NCBI GenBank assembly: GCA_050084515.1
Contig: CM114274.1
Location: 38,440,001 to 38,504,000 of the forward strand
Reading direction: 5' to 3'
From: Blasia pusilla
Taxonomy: Eukaryota; Marchantiophyta; Marchantiopsida; Blasiales
DNA length: 64,000 bases
The position numbers and the translations under genes are program-made. Positions 34,222 to 45,138 of the stretch are shown here, piece by piece. The notes under the pieces are model-generated. The model worked only from the letters and a program-made list of their open reading frames with translations. It did not search any database and was not told where the DNA came from. Within the stretch, counting starts at the first letter, position 1; every line of letters starts with the position of its first letter.

Positions 34222-35850
34222 TATTTTGCATCCTTGGAGTAAATGGGATGTAATGGCTGGGCATGTGGAGTTGGTTGCTCATGCTGGTGTAGGAGTTATT
34301 TGCTTAGATGATGGTGTAGCTAAGGGTGTACCATCTTGTGAGGGAATTGCGTAGCATCCAATGGCATCGTCCTCTCCCTCTAGTGTGCCAGTGGAGGAGA
34401 CTTGGGAGCCATTACTTGGGCCAAAGCTTACGGGAGGTGAGAAACGACGATTGATACAGTTCCTACGTGCTTATAGGAGTTGTTTTGCCTTTAGCATGAA
34501 GGAGTTGGGTGCTTTGGTTGGACCCAGTATACGGATTGATTTGGCTAGTGATATGCCAATCTTTCGTCGTCCCTACCGATATAGTGATATGGAGAGGCAC
34601 CTGATTAGAGTAGGACGTTGGACCTCTTGGAGGCTGGATTAGTGGAGTTGTCGCATGGAGAGTATGCATCAGCCACTATCATGCCTGCTAAAAAGGATAT
34701 GCATGGCAACTACACGGATAGGCGGATGTGTGGAGATTCCCATCTTATCAATCGGCAAACCAAGGCCGATAGGTATGCCATGCCTACACGTGAGGAGATC
34801 TTTGATGTGGTGGGACAGGCAAAGATTTTCAGTACTTTGGATCTTCGGGCAGGATACCATCAATTGCCGATTCGGGAGAGTGATAAGGCCAAGACAGCAT
34901 TTTGGGGTGTCAACTCTCATGGCAAGGATTTTTTGTACCAGTGGAAATTCTTACCCTTTGGGTTGAAGAATGCACCTACCAAGTTTCAAAGAGTGATGGA
35001 CAGGATCCTAGCAAGGTTGGATTTTGTTCGGTGTTACATTGATGATATCTTGGTGTTCAAAGAACACGGTGGAGGAGCATCGATACATTTGCAGGTTGTG
35101 TTTGAGCGGTTGAAAGCTCATGGTCTACGTTTGCATCCAGGAAAGTGTAAGTTCTTCCATGAGGATGTTGAGTACTTGGGTCATGTGATCTATCCAGGTG
35201 GTTTGGGAGTTCAACAAGCAAAGGTGGAGGCTATTGCACTTATTCCGTGTCTGGTAGATGTGAGTAGAGTTTGGGCATTCATGGGATTGGCGAACTACTA
35301 TCGGAGGTATGTGAAGGGATTTAGTGCTATGGCAAAGCCTTTGAACCAATTGCTGAAATCAGATCAAGAGTGGCACTGGGGAGATGATCAGGAGAGAGCT
35401 TTTGTGGAGCTCAAGGCCCAGTTGGTGGCGGCGCCCATCTTGAGGAGACCTATCAGAGGGCGCCCATTTCAGTTACACACTGATTGGAGTAGGTTGGGAC
35501 TTGGAGCGGTGTTGACACAACATGATGATGAGCACATGGAGTTTGTGGTGGCCAATGCAAGTCGTTCGAATAATGCAGCGGAGTCGCGCTTCAGTTCATA
35601 TGAGGGAGAGTGCTTGGAAGTAGTGTGGGTTGTGGCACACTTTAGGTGTTACTTGTTTGGCACACAGTTTACCCTTGTTACTGATCACTAGCCGCTCAAG
35701 TGGTTGATGGAGTCTGACAAGCTTACAGGGAAGCTTGCACGGTGGGCTCTTATCTTATAGGAGTATGACTTCCAGGTGGTACATAGACCTGGAGTTGCCA
35801 ACCTTGATGCTGATGGGTTGAGTAGGAACCCATGTACTAGCCAAGAGGAT
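34222..35850 (+). pseudogene. Reverse transcriptase and RNase H, element X
   Basis: 34361-34642 carries the RT N-terminus (IRIDLASDMPIFRRPYRY), then a frameshift into 34618-35691. Motifs STLDLRAGYHQLP, FLPFGLKNAPTKFQRVMD, catalytic YIDD at 35035-35046, LHPGKC and EYLGHVIY. Thumb FMGLANYYRRYVKGFS and RNase H LHTDWSRLGLGAVL, SYEGECLEVVW, FTLVTDH. TAG codons at about 35690 (H-stop-P, where element B has CAG) and 35757 are both explained by C-to-T. The RNase H end (HRPGVANLDADGLSRNP) reaches 35834. Nonfunctional. Confidence 0.9.
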
Positions 35851-36147
35851 GCAACTGGGGCTAGATGGCATGGCGAGGTTGATGAGGAGATGGTGCTAGG
35901 TTGGCATGCATCCGCCTTTTTATGTTGGTTAGGGGTGGACTCTAGTATGGAGGACCACATGACATCTTACTCTAGTCAGAGGATAGATGGCCATCCTTCA
36001 GATCCTAAGGTTGGAGATGATGGTACGAATCAGCGTGATATTCATGATGATGCGTTGGTGTTGGAGTTCCTACGGACCAGTAAGGTGCCAGGCATAGTGA
36101 GTGCCAAGGAGCAAGACCGTGTTCTTCAACGTGCTAAGAGGTATTGA

Positions 36148-37338
36148 TTGGAGGGAACACATATTCTCCGTGTGTGGGAGGATGGTAGAGTACGACTAGT
36201 GCCACATTTGGCTCAGAGAGAGCGCATTGTGCGACATGCCCATGAGGAGTTGGGACATTTTGGGGTAAAGCGTACGTATAGCTTACTCCTTGGTCAGTAT
36301 TGGTGGCACGGCATGCATACTCAGGTGCAGAAGTTGGTATCACGTTGTATGGTTTGTGATCGGGTGAGGGCATCATTCAATGCCCCTACACCACAGTTAC
36401 ACCCCTTGCCTATTATGGGGTTGGGTTACCCTTGGAGTGTGGACTTTGCGGGACCGTTACCGTTGACTGTACGACATCATCGATATGTGTTGGTGATGGT
36501 GGAGCAATTCTCCAAGTGGATTGAGTTGGTGGCATTACCTGACAAGGCAAGTGAGAGAACGGCGTATGTGTTTCTTGATAGAGTGCTTAGTCATTTTGGT
36601 GCACCAGTTGAAGTGTTGACCGACCAGGGTACAGAGTTTTAGGGTGAGTTTCAGGATTTGTGTGACAAGGCGTTGATTGATCATCGGACCACATCTCGAG
36701 ATCATCCAGAGGCGGATGGTTTGGCTGAGCGTGTGGTTCAGATGGTGAAGAGGGCATTGCGCAAGTATGGCCTACAGAAGGGGCATCTTGGAGACTGGGA
36801 TATTCAGTTGCCATGGTTAGCCATGGGGTATAGGTTCAGTCGCCAAGCATCCTTGGATTCCTTCTCACCTTATTTTCTGTTATACGGCCGAGATCCAGAC
36901 TTGCCTGCAGCAATTTTTCGGGAGTCTAGTGAAGTGGTGAACCTTGATGACCCAGAGATGTGGATGAGAGTGTGTACTCAGCGGGCAGAGCTCTTTCGGA
37001 GAGTTATGCCAACAGCCTTTGAGATCCTCGCCATTGCTCAACACAGGGATACGTTGCGGTATGCAACCATTCGGGGTGGAGGTTATCAACCATCGATTCG
37101 TAGGTTCCATGTGGGGGACTATGTCTATTTGCAGCAGATTGCACCGACAACGTTGGATGTGACGGCAAGCCGCACTATTTTACGAGTGCGCGAGGTGTTA
37201 GCTTCTGGAGTTCTAATGTTGGAGGGTCGTGATAGAGTTGTTTGGAAGGACCATGTGCGTAATTGTTTGCCATGTCACCTTCCAAATGTGGATGGTACTG
37301 TTGACCCAAGCTTAGCCATGATACGTGCTAGCTTGAGG
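36148..37338 (+). pseudogene. DDE integrase, element X
   Basis: HAHEELGHFG and CMVCDR form the HHCC domain. The core shows SVDFAGPLPL, LTDQGTEF (then TAG at 36640 where element B has AAG) and ADGLAERVVQ, followed by PWLAMGYRFSRQAS and SPYFLLYGRDPDLPA. The C-terminal VGDYVYLQQ to VVWKDHVRNCLPCHLPNVDG segment looks like the GPY/F-type SH3 fold. Apart from the single stop the integrase reads through in one frame from 36148 to the PHD finger. Confidence 0.9.
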
Positions 37339-37486
37339 TGCATGTTGTATGGGTCTGCTGGGAACGCAGCCCATATGTTGGTGTGTGATCGGTGTTCTAG
37401 GGGTTGGCACATGATGTGTTTGACTCCACGAATGGATGTTGTTCCTATTGGAAGGTGGGTTTGTCCTTGATGTACTTAGGAGAGGT
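37339..37486 (+). pseudogene. PHD finger at the integrase C-terminus, element X
   Basis: CMLY, CDRC, GWHMMC, WVCP then TGA and TGT. Relative to element B the second zinc Cys is Tyr (TAT at 37348-37350), and a TGA replaces the residue just before the last Cys (Arg AGA in element B). It is fused in frame to the integrase, showing that the PHD finger belongs to the element's polyprotein. Confidence 0.85.
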
Positions 37487-37654
37487 AGATGACTTGATCT
37501 TTGCATGATATGGATTACAGATAGGCGACTAACGATGGGGCAACCTAGCACCCGGCCTTCTGATTCGTGCATCCAAGAAGGTGTATAGCATGTAGTAGAT
37601 GTATAGGGCTACTTGGGAGTTAGAGGGACCTAACCGCCAGTTAGGGGGGCGAGT
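37487..37654 (+). other. 3' untranslated region and polypurine-like tract, element X
   Basis: No ORF. GTTAGAGGGACC and TTAGGGGGGCGAG (about 37619-37653) lie just before segment T1. A similar purine-rich block precedes T in elements B (TTAGGGGGATCC) and D. Likely plus-strand primer site. Confidence 0.6.
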
Positions 37655-37757
37655 TGTGGTACACTTGTGTTTGTGGATGCTCTCGTCTATGTTATGTATG
37701 TATGTGAGTATGGTATGTCAACGATGTATGTTTATGACGATGTGGATTCGCACGACA
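37655..37757 (+). repeat. Segment T1 (B1 of a split direct repeat), element X
   Basis: Begins TGTGGTACACTTGTG and ends TTCGCACGACA. Closely matches T2 at 38130-38233. It is separated from A2 by two bases (AC), so the junction reads CA-AC-TG. Confidence 0.9.
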
Positions 37758-37759
37758 AC

Positions 37760-38129
37760 TGTCATGACCATACGGATTATGTCGCAGAATATAGTGTGCT
37801 AGTAGAGGCCATACCTTATGTAGGGCCGTAGTGTCTAAGTAGAGATGCAGTTTCATACATAGGGTTGGGGGTTACTCAGTTGAGGGTGACTTTTCCAGTA
37901 GGGCCCGCTCTTAGGTTGGAGGATATAGTGTGGAGTGCACTCAAAGAACAGTTAGTTCTTTGAGTTGAGCTTGTTGCGTTGGGAGTTAGCCTTGGTAGTG
38001 AGTAGAGCTCTTGGCTATGGTGGTTCCTGCAAGCTTCGACCTGGATTCTCCCATCGTGGAGTGGGTTTGGCTCGATTGTATGTGATTCTATACGTGTTTC
38101 ATGACAATAGGTCTTTCAAGGATTTCACT
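37760..38129 (+). repeat. Right terminal repeat A2, element X
   Basis: 370 bp, begins TGTCATGACCATACGG, about 95% identical to A1 at 19767-20141, and runs straight into T2. Confidence 0.9.
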
Positions 38130-38233
38130 TGTGATACATTTGTGTTTGTGAATGCTCTCGTCTATGTTATGTATGTATGTGAGTATGGTATGTCAACGAT
38201 GAATGTTGTATGGCGATATGGATTCGCACGACA
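38130..38233 (+). repeat. Segment T2 (B2), right terminus of element X
   Basis: 104 bp ending TTCGCACGACA. Next comes CGGA, which aligns with CTGA at the left insertion border as a 4-bp target duplication with one change, then copia coding sequence resumes. Confidence 0.88.
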
Positions 38234-38507
38234 CGGATCCTACTGTAATCTTGGGAGATAACATGAGTTCAATTTATTTGTCCAGAAATCCACTCTTCCA
38301 TTCACGAACCAAGCATATCGAAGTGCAGCATCACATCGTTCGAGAAAAGGTATTGAGTGGGAACATCAATGTTGTGTGGTGTCCGTGAGACGAACAAGTT
38401 GTTGACATCTCCACCAAAGGCCTACCTACGGGTAAGTTTGAAAGATTTAGATCACTTCCTTCTAGGTGTTTTAGATTCTTTGTAAAAAAAATTTTGTTCA
38501 AAGAGGA
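38234..38507 (+). pseudogene. Ty1/copia RNase H C-terminus, right part
   Basis: PTVILGDNMSSIYLSRNP, FHSRTKHIEVQHHIVRE and, after a stop, DEQVVDISTKGLP: the canonical end of copia RNase H. It joins in frame to the left part at 19766 once element X is removed. A short purine tract (AAAGAGGA) precedes the 3' LTR. Confidence 0.93.
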
Positions 38508-38782
38508 TGTTGGAATGTGTAAACAGAAATAAGTCGGGTTGCACTGTAAACGAGTTAGGTTGCAATGTAAACGCTGCAAAGACGAGTTAGGCTGCAACGT
38601 AAACGCTTTGCTGGACATATGAGTTGGGCTCAACGGAAACACTCCTGTCCACAGGACAAATGAGTTAGGATGCAACATAAATGTTGTTGCAATGAGCACT
38701 GAGCTCATGTATAAAACACTTCACATAATCAATGGTAATGACCAAAAATTTCCGCTCAGCAAATCTGCTGAAACAAACTACA
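38508..38782 (+). repeat. 3' LTR of the Ty1/copia element
   Basis: TGTTGGAATGTGTAAAC to GAAACAAACTACA, 275 bp. The interior holds about five degenerate copies of a unit around GAGTTAGGCTGCAACGTAAA that are mostly absent from the 109-bp 5' LTR. Confidence 0.85.
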
Positions 38783-39869
38783 TGTATAGCGTCTACAAAG
38801 CTTCAAGAAAGGAGAATTTGAATTTGGAAACCCGCAAAGCCGTCGCCATTGAAATCATTAATGTTGTACATGCTCAAATCCAAAATCCGACACATGCAGG
38901 GGCAGGTGCGTGCCCAGGATCTGAGAAGTGGCCGCCGTGTTTATACCAGTGCACCACCCTCCATTGATCTCAAGAAAATGCCGCGGCCATGCATTGAATG
39001 GCCGCGGCAGCCCGGAATCTGAAAGCACCACTTAGACTGCAACAATTCTCATCCGGGTTGCGCACGCGCTGCATTGAGCTATGCTCTTGTGCACTCCCAT
39101 TGCGAAAGTCTGCCACATACAAAAGCTCCTGAGCTTTCCTTTCTTGGAGCTATGGACAAAAGTAAAGTGTGTAAAGTCCAAATTTCAAAGTGTCGGATGA
39201 AGGATTTACTTGTCTAGCTATGGACATGTGTTGTTTTTTAAGCAAACAATTTCGTTACCATAGTGTGTTTCACCACGACAATTGCAAAATAATTGAGATA
39301 GAAATATTATTGAAAAATTACTTGAAATTAAAACTCTTATGTCCCTTACAAAAATTTTAAGAGTAGGACACTACTAGATTTGCATATAAGTCCCGGTGCG
39401 CAAACTCGTGTCCGTACAGGCATCCCCCACCTACGACGTAGATCCGGACTCAACTCGTTTGCATCCAGTCCAACGACTCGTCACTTGTTCTTGCCAACCA
39501 TTTTCTAGTCCCCACCAAGCCCTCATAGGCCCGCACCAAATCCGTTTGGCCTGTACCAAGCCCACATGGCCCGCGGTAGGCAGTGTAGGCTCGTAGAGGA
39601 CCTTGTGCGAGCCTATCATACTTGCATGGAAACGGACATATTCCTTACCCGGATTTTTTCAGTACTGGAGTAGTCAACACGCCCAAAGCAAGAACGTGTG
39701 CGGGTAGGAATCGATTAGGTGTGTTGGCTATGAGCCCTTTCCTAGCTTGCATCGAGCAAGCTTGGCCCACGCAAGGCTTACACGTACCCGCATAGAACCC
39801 ACGACACTTAAGTCAGGCAAGTGCAAGCCCTACAAGCCTTCTACAGGCTTGGCCACATGCCTTGTGCGC

Positions 39870-40080
39870 AAGGTTGCATATGGACAAAGTCCATGTCCGT
39901 AGACATGTCCATTTTCATGGACTTACGTCGGTCCTATAAAAGGACTTGTCTGTGTGGGCCCCATCTCCCCCTTCTTTCTCATCTCCCCCACTTACCTTTA
40001 TGATCTGCACTTTTTCGTTTCTTCCTCCTCCCACCTCCACTCCCTCCCCTTTATTTCCTTGCCCACCCTTTCCTTGCCTT
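39870..40080. repeat. Direct repeat, copy 1
   Basis: Begins AAGGTTGCATATGGACAAAG and contains CTATAAAAGG (39935) followed by a C/T-rich tract. Matches copy 2 at 40540-40755 with scattered substitutions. TATA-like sequence plus 670-bp spacing would fit LTRs of a small noncoding (TRIM-like) element, but I see no primer site or clean ends. Confidence 0.6.
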
Positions 40081-40539
40081 CCACCATAAATTATAAGTGT
40101 GGGTCCCATATTTTGCAATCCATGTCCGTTAACATATCCAAAATTTTCCGTCCTAAGGATGGACTTATCCATTTTTGTGCAACCATGCTTGTGCGGGCCT
40201 CTCCGATCAAGATGCGAGCCACGCATGGGTTTGATGCAAGCCTCCGCAAGCGAGGTGTGGGCTCGGTGTGGACTACAAAACGGGTGGCAAGAATGGATAA
40301 TAGATTGTTGAAGTGGATACGGATTGACCAAACCCAAGTCTACATTGCAAGTCACGGAAATCCATGCCCACATGGACATGTCCGACCTAGGAACGGATAT
40401 AAGTCTACAAACATAGACTTTTTCACTATGCAACCTTAGAGTCTACCGCATGCATTCTGCAAGCCAATGCGGGCTGGTGCAAGCTAAGTGGATTCCGCCC
40501 AGGCCAGGCGCGGGCTTGATGCGGACATGGCGAGTGCTC

Positions 40540-40755
40540 AAGGTTGCATATGGACAAAGTCCGTGTCCGTGGACATGCCCATGTCCATGAACTTACATCC
40601 GTGCTATGTAAGGACTTGTTCATGTGGACCCCACCTTCCCCTTCTTTCTCATTCCCTCCACTTGCCTTCATGTTCCATACTTCCCCGTTTCTTCCTCCCT
40701 CCACCTCCACTACCTCCCCCCTTATTGCCTCACTTTCCCTTGCCCTTGCCCTTGC
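40540..40755. repeat. Direct repeat, copy 2
   Basis: Second copy of the 39870-40080 sequence, same orientation. The TATA-like stretch is degenerate here (CTATGTAAGG). Confidence 0.6.
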
Positions 40756-43700
40756 CCTATCTCAATCATAAGCTAAAGTGTGGGCCTCATCTCTTGCCCT
40801 CGCATGGTTGCACAAAAATGGACAAGTTCGTCCTTGGGACAGACAAGTCTGAACAAGTCCATCATGGTTGCACAAAACCGGACTTCGAGGGCTCGTAGTC
40901 CACACACCCATTTGATCCCTGCCCGCACCCGTTCCTGGGTCTTGAACCTACTCAAACAACTAGGGTACCAAAAAAACCCAGGCGGGGAACTCGTTGGGCA
41001 TGTTTGTCCCATTCATAGACAAGTCCTTTTCCATGCAACCTTGGACATGGCGTACTTTACTTATGATTAGAAGAGGGCCACTTCTCCTTCTGTAGTTCTA
41101 TGAAGTATTTTGTGGGAATGTGTTTACTTATGTCCTTTATCAAACCTTTTACCATTATTAAATACAAATCAACAAAATTTCATAAGAATCCATGGAAAGT
41201 AAACTACATAAAAAGGGAAGGAGGCAACAAGTGTAAAAATGGCAAGAAGAGTAAAAAATAATAATTCAGCAAATAAATATTTGAAAGTAATCAATTATGA
41301 ATACTAGAGGAAGGTGAGATGTCAATGGATGACGAGATGAGTAGCTACCTTAACATATCAACATCAATGGTTATGCACATTTTAATGCCATCGAGATTCA
41401 TTATCGGTTGTAACTAATGGTAATGTAGAGCGAAAGACTACAAGAAGAGCCCACCCCCATCCATCCATGGGCCTCCAACTCTAATCCCGCTTTCCCCCAT
41501 CCCCCTTCCCCTCGACCCCATCTTAGCTCCCACCCCATCCCCTCCTTCCCCTAAAACTACTACCTCCCATCCCATTGCTCCCATACTCGTATCCCATGCA
41601 TCCCACCTCATTTGTCTCTCACCCCTCCCGGACCCGCATCCCCTACATCCCGCCTCACTTATCTCTCACCCATCTTGCACTATACCCTCCACCCCAAGCC
41701 ATTCTAGAATCTGTATCTTTCAAAAAAAACCTCTTTCATTGGACTCATAATGTATGAAGCCAATTGGGATACCAAGAACTCAAATACTTTCAAGTGAATA
41801 AAAATGATAAAATCAAGATTAGGTCATATGAATGTTGAGGAAAAGTATGACGGAGACCATGCGCAACATCTCTATGTTGGTCTTGAAGGTTTAACACAAA
41901 AAGTTCCTCCATAAATGGATGTAAGCATGAATGGATATTATCATAAATCAAAGGGAATATATAATAGGTAAATTCTTGGGATAATGCTTGAAGAGCACAA
42001 AAATATCCAATGGAAAAAAATGTACCATCCATTGGATCACCTTGACATATGAAATATTTTATTCTCCAAAAGTAGCATGGTAAGGATACATAATAGGCAT
42101 ATTGTAGGCATAGAAGGAACCGACTAATGGAATTAGACTCACTAGTTGTCCTACAAAGTGTAACTCCTTAAATAACACATAATTAACTCATTACACCCCC
42201 TACTACAAGTACATATAAATCAATTATCTCTCTCCTGTTGCCACGTATGCTTGTGGTGGCAAATGGGTGTTGAGTGGATTCCTAGAGCAAAGGCCTACAA
42301 TGCAAGTTATCCTATGACAACTTCTCAATCATAGATGTGAATGGAGATGTGAGCCACTTAATAATGACGTATGGATTTACTCCACTGTGTGTTAGCACTT
42401 GTCAACTAACCCTCCATATAACCCTTCTTATTCTCCCTTGGTTTTTAAAAAAAATTCTACTATCTCCATCCCCTCTATATTAATCCTACTCTCTTATCAT
42501 ATCAATCAATGAGATAAATTTTTAATTTTTTCTTTAATCTTCTTTCCAATTCGGTAAGTAATTTTATTTTCCTCCCAAAATTTAATTTCCTCCCCATCAA
42601 TATTAAAAAAACCAAAACAAGGGCCGCATACTGGTAATCCATATTCAATTGAATTGTAACCCAATCTAGATGAATATTGAGATTAGAGTAGATTCCATTA
42701 ACTATTGGAACATGAACACCATCCATGGTCACTCCATTGATGTGGAAATAAGTAAGCACTTAAGTGGGCTAGAATTGTGAGCAATTAGATCGTCAAACCA
42801 AGCATATCTTTCCAATAACCAGGGGGAAAATGCTTGAAGGAGGATTCTCCATAGCCAATTAACAACAAGCCCTTAACAACCTAGAGATATTATACAACAT
42901 ATGACTTGTAGAAATATATGCACACACCTTATATAGAGAGAAAAATCCACTTGCAGAAGCAGCTAAGATAAACTACTCGTGGAGATGCCAAAAACCATGC
43001 TTGATAGTCCATATGTTGATAAGCAAGAATTATGAAGAAATGCCTTTATGAAAACCTTCAAATTAATTTTTAGCTAATATAGATTGTATAGCACAAAAGA
43101 TGGTGTGTTGACACTTGAAGGACATAAAAGGGCTTTTAAGAGCATTCTTGTATCCACACCTGGAACTACATAAGAGAAAGGTCCCAATGTTTGAGTTGCA
43201 CATGAAAAATCACCAAATTTCCCCAAACTAGGCGTTGCTTTGAAGGTTTCTCGTGATTAGCACTTTAAATGGAATGAATTGTTGTTAAGGCCACTTCTCA
43301 AAGAAAATTATCATTTTGAAGATTCTCTTGATCGCCAAAAATCAAGCAATAAATACAAGAGGATTTCTCACCATAATACATTGCATCTTCCTCTAAAGAG
43401 AGAATTAAAATCCATTGGGAAAAGAATAATAGGAGATACCAAGCATTAAAATTTGTGGGTTCACTCGCTAACCTTTCTAATAGGAAAAGAAATACTTTCA
43501 GGTAATGGGATGAAAAGCAATAGGAATAGGCATGTAGAGTCTAGGACAAGGAAGATCATGATGGAAAGAGCAATAGAGATGAATTTGTCTCAACCATATC
43601 CGAGCGTTGCAAGCAGTTGATATACAGATTGCATTAGGAGGGGATATTCGATATGGGATTAGGGATTGAAGGCTCATGCATGAATCCACTATTCCTTTGA

Positions 43701-44196
43701 CGTCTTCTCATTCCAATAAGAGTGGACTCTTTACCACAAGGTATGCAACAAATCTTAGGCAAGGAAGTCGAAGAAGAAGGGTTACAAGGTCAAGAGGTAG
43801 AAGCTAAATGAGGTGATGATGGGCGAGGATTTGGGGGTAAGTAAGTTGGGGAAGGAGAAGGATGGAAAAAGGCAGAATAGATGGAAATTGGAAGCAAGGA
43901 TTTAGATGATATATACCACCGTATGTGAGGATGGCAAAGTAGTAGGAGTTGGTAGGAATAGGTGGAGATTGTGATGAGTGGGGAAAGTTAAAGAGAGAAT
44001 CAAAGGAGGATAGGGGAAAAAATTTGGATACAATGGATGTATGAGTATTGTGAGGAAAATGGCAAGATCTACAATAAGAGGAAAATTGAGGAACGTATTA
44101 TAGGTAAAGAAAGGCTAACTCTCTAGAAATAAAATCAAATATAGACCTAACATTCAAGACATATGGAAACATAATGAACCTTACTAGAATAAATCT

Positions 44197-44351
44197 ATTA
44201 TGAAAAGATGAACCTTTTTTCATGAGGCGGTAGAGCTATGGTTCTCCTTGTCTTGTAAGTAATCAAAATCTCATTGGGAGAGTGGGTTAGAGAGAGAGAG
44301 ATGAGAGCTTGGTTTGTTTATGATTTAATTGGAGATGTTTTAATAAACAAT
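44197..44351. repeat. Flanking direct repeat F, left copy
   Basis: 155 bp, from ATTATGAAAAGATGAACC to GATGTTTTAATAAACAAT. It recurs in the same orientation at 63319-63471. Its right edge abuts the right end of minus-strand element D. Confidence 0.85.
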
Positions 44352-44352
44352 C

Positions 44353-44489
44353 TGTCGTGCGCATACACATCGCTACACAACCCACATCAATGATCACATT
44401 TACATACCACACAACACCGATCTTCCCAACATACGGGTAGATCCACACATAAATGAAACATACTCACGCATATATACTGGGACCCCACA
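44353..44489 (-). repeat. Segment T2, right terminus of element D
   Basis: On the minus strand TGTGGGGTCCCAG to GCGCACGACA. Nearly the same as T1 (45001-45138) and homologous to T of element B. Confidence 0.88.
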
Positions 44490-44998
44490 ACCAAAATCAA
44501 GAGTAGTAAAACGGCTCACCCGGCCTAAGACTCTACTCATGAATCTACATCGGCATATCGAACCACATCCATCCTCTGCTATGAGGGAATCCATACACTA
44601 GCACCCTAACTCCTACACACCCACACACGTCTATGCAAGAGAGGCCCTCCTAAGGCTCAACATAAGAAAGATGGCTTGGGGAATCCATCTTCCTCACTCT
44701 TATACCCTTGAGAAGAGCCTTCCCAAGCCAAAAGGCTCTTCCCCCAAAAATAGCCCTACCAACGGTAACCTGCATGCACAGGTTTTAGTCCGTTAGGTGA
44801 CCCGTTGACCGAGTCAATGGGTCACCTGACAGACTAAAACCAAGGATAGGAAAATTTCCATAAACAACGTTCTCCACACAACAGACCTGTCGCCAACCTC
44901 ATCCAACATCTCGGGACAAAGTTACACCCAAATAGCCCGTTGACTCTCTATGTCGTCGACGCAATAGAACTCTACCTATGTCAAGATAAGATATGTCA
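44490..44998 (-). repeat. Right terminal repeat A2, element D
   Basis: 509 bp on the minus strand, begins TGACATATCTTATC. Contains the AAGAGCCTTTTGGCT-type hairpin and TATA-like sequence seen in element B, plus a GGTGACCC/GGGTCACC inverted repeat. Lies between T1 and T2. Confidence 0.88.
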
Positions 44999-45000
44999 GC

Positions 45001-45138
45001 TATCGTGCGCATACACATCACTATACAACCCACATCGCTGGTCACATCTACATACCACACAACACCGATCTTCCCCAACATATGGGTAGATCCACACATA
45101 AATGAAACATACTCACGTATATACACTGGGACCCCACA
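45001..45138 (-). repeat. Segment T1, element D
   Basis: On the minus strand TGTGGGGTCCCAG to GCGCACGATA, preceded by purine-rich CTAGGAGGGCGG and separated from A2 by two bases (GC), exactly as in element X. Confidence 0.88.

Larger units (their letters stand above)
38783..44196. other. Gene-poor interval
   Basis: No supported gene. Contains a 12-bp perfect inverted repeat TGCCGCGGCCAT (38979-38990 and 38998-39009), a direct repeat pair (39870 and 40540), CCCATCCC-rich low complexity at about 41450-41700, and AT-rich DNA from 41.1 kb on. Confidence 0.65.

Noticed and set aside
29426-37486. Integrated pararetrovirus (caulimovirid)
   Set aside because: Integrase, two-knuckle Gag and terminal repeats with target duplications are present; no movement protein or viral coat features seen.
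19767-38233. DIRS-type tyrosine recombinase to match the split direct repeats
   Set aside because: No R-H-R-Y recombinase motifs found in any frame; a clear HHCC/DDE integrase is present and target duplications exist.
39915-40439. Opposed 160-172-codon frames at 40 kb
   Set aside because: Fully overlapping antisense frames in a C/T-rich direct repeat with no recognisable domain.
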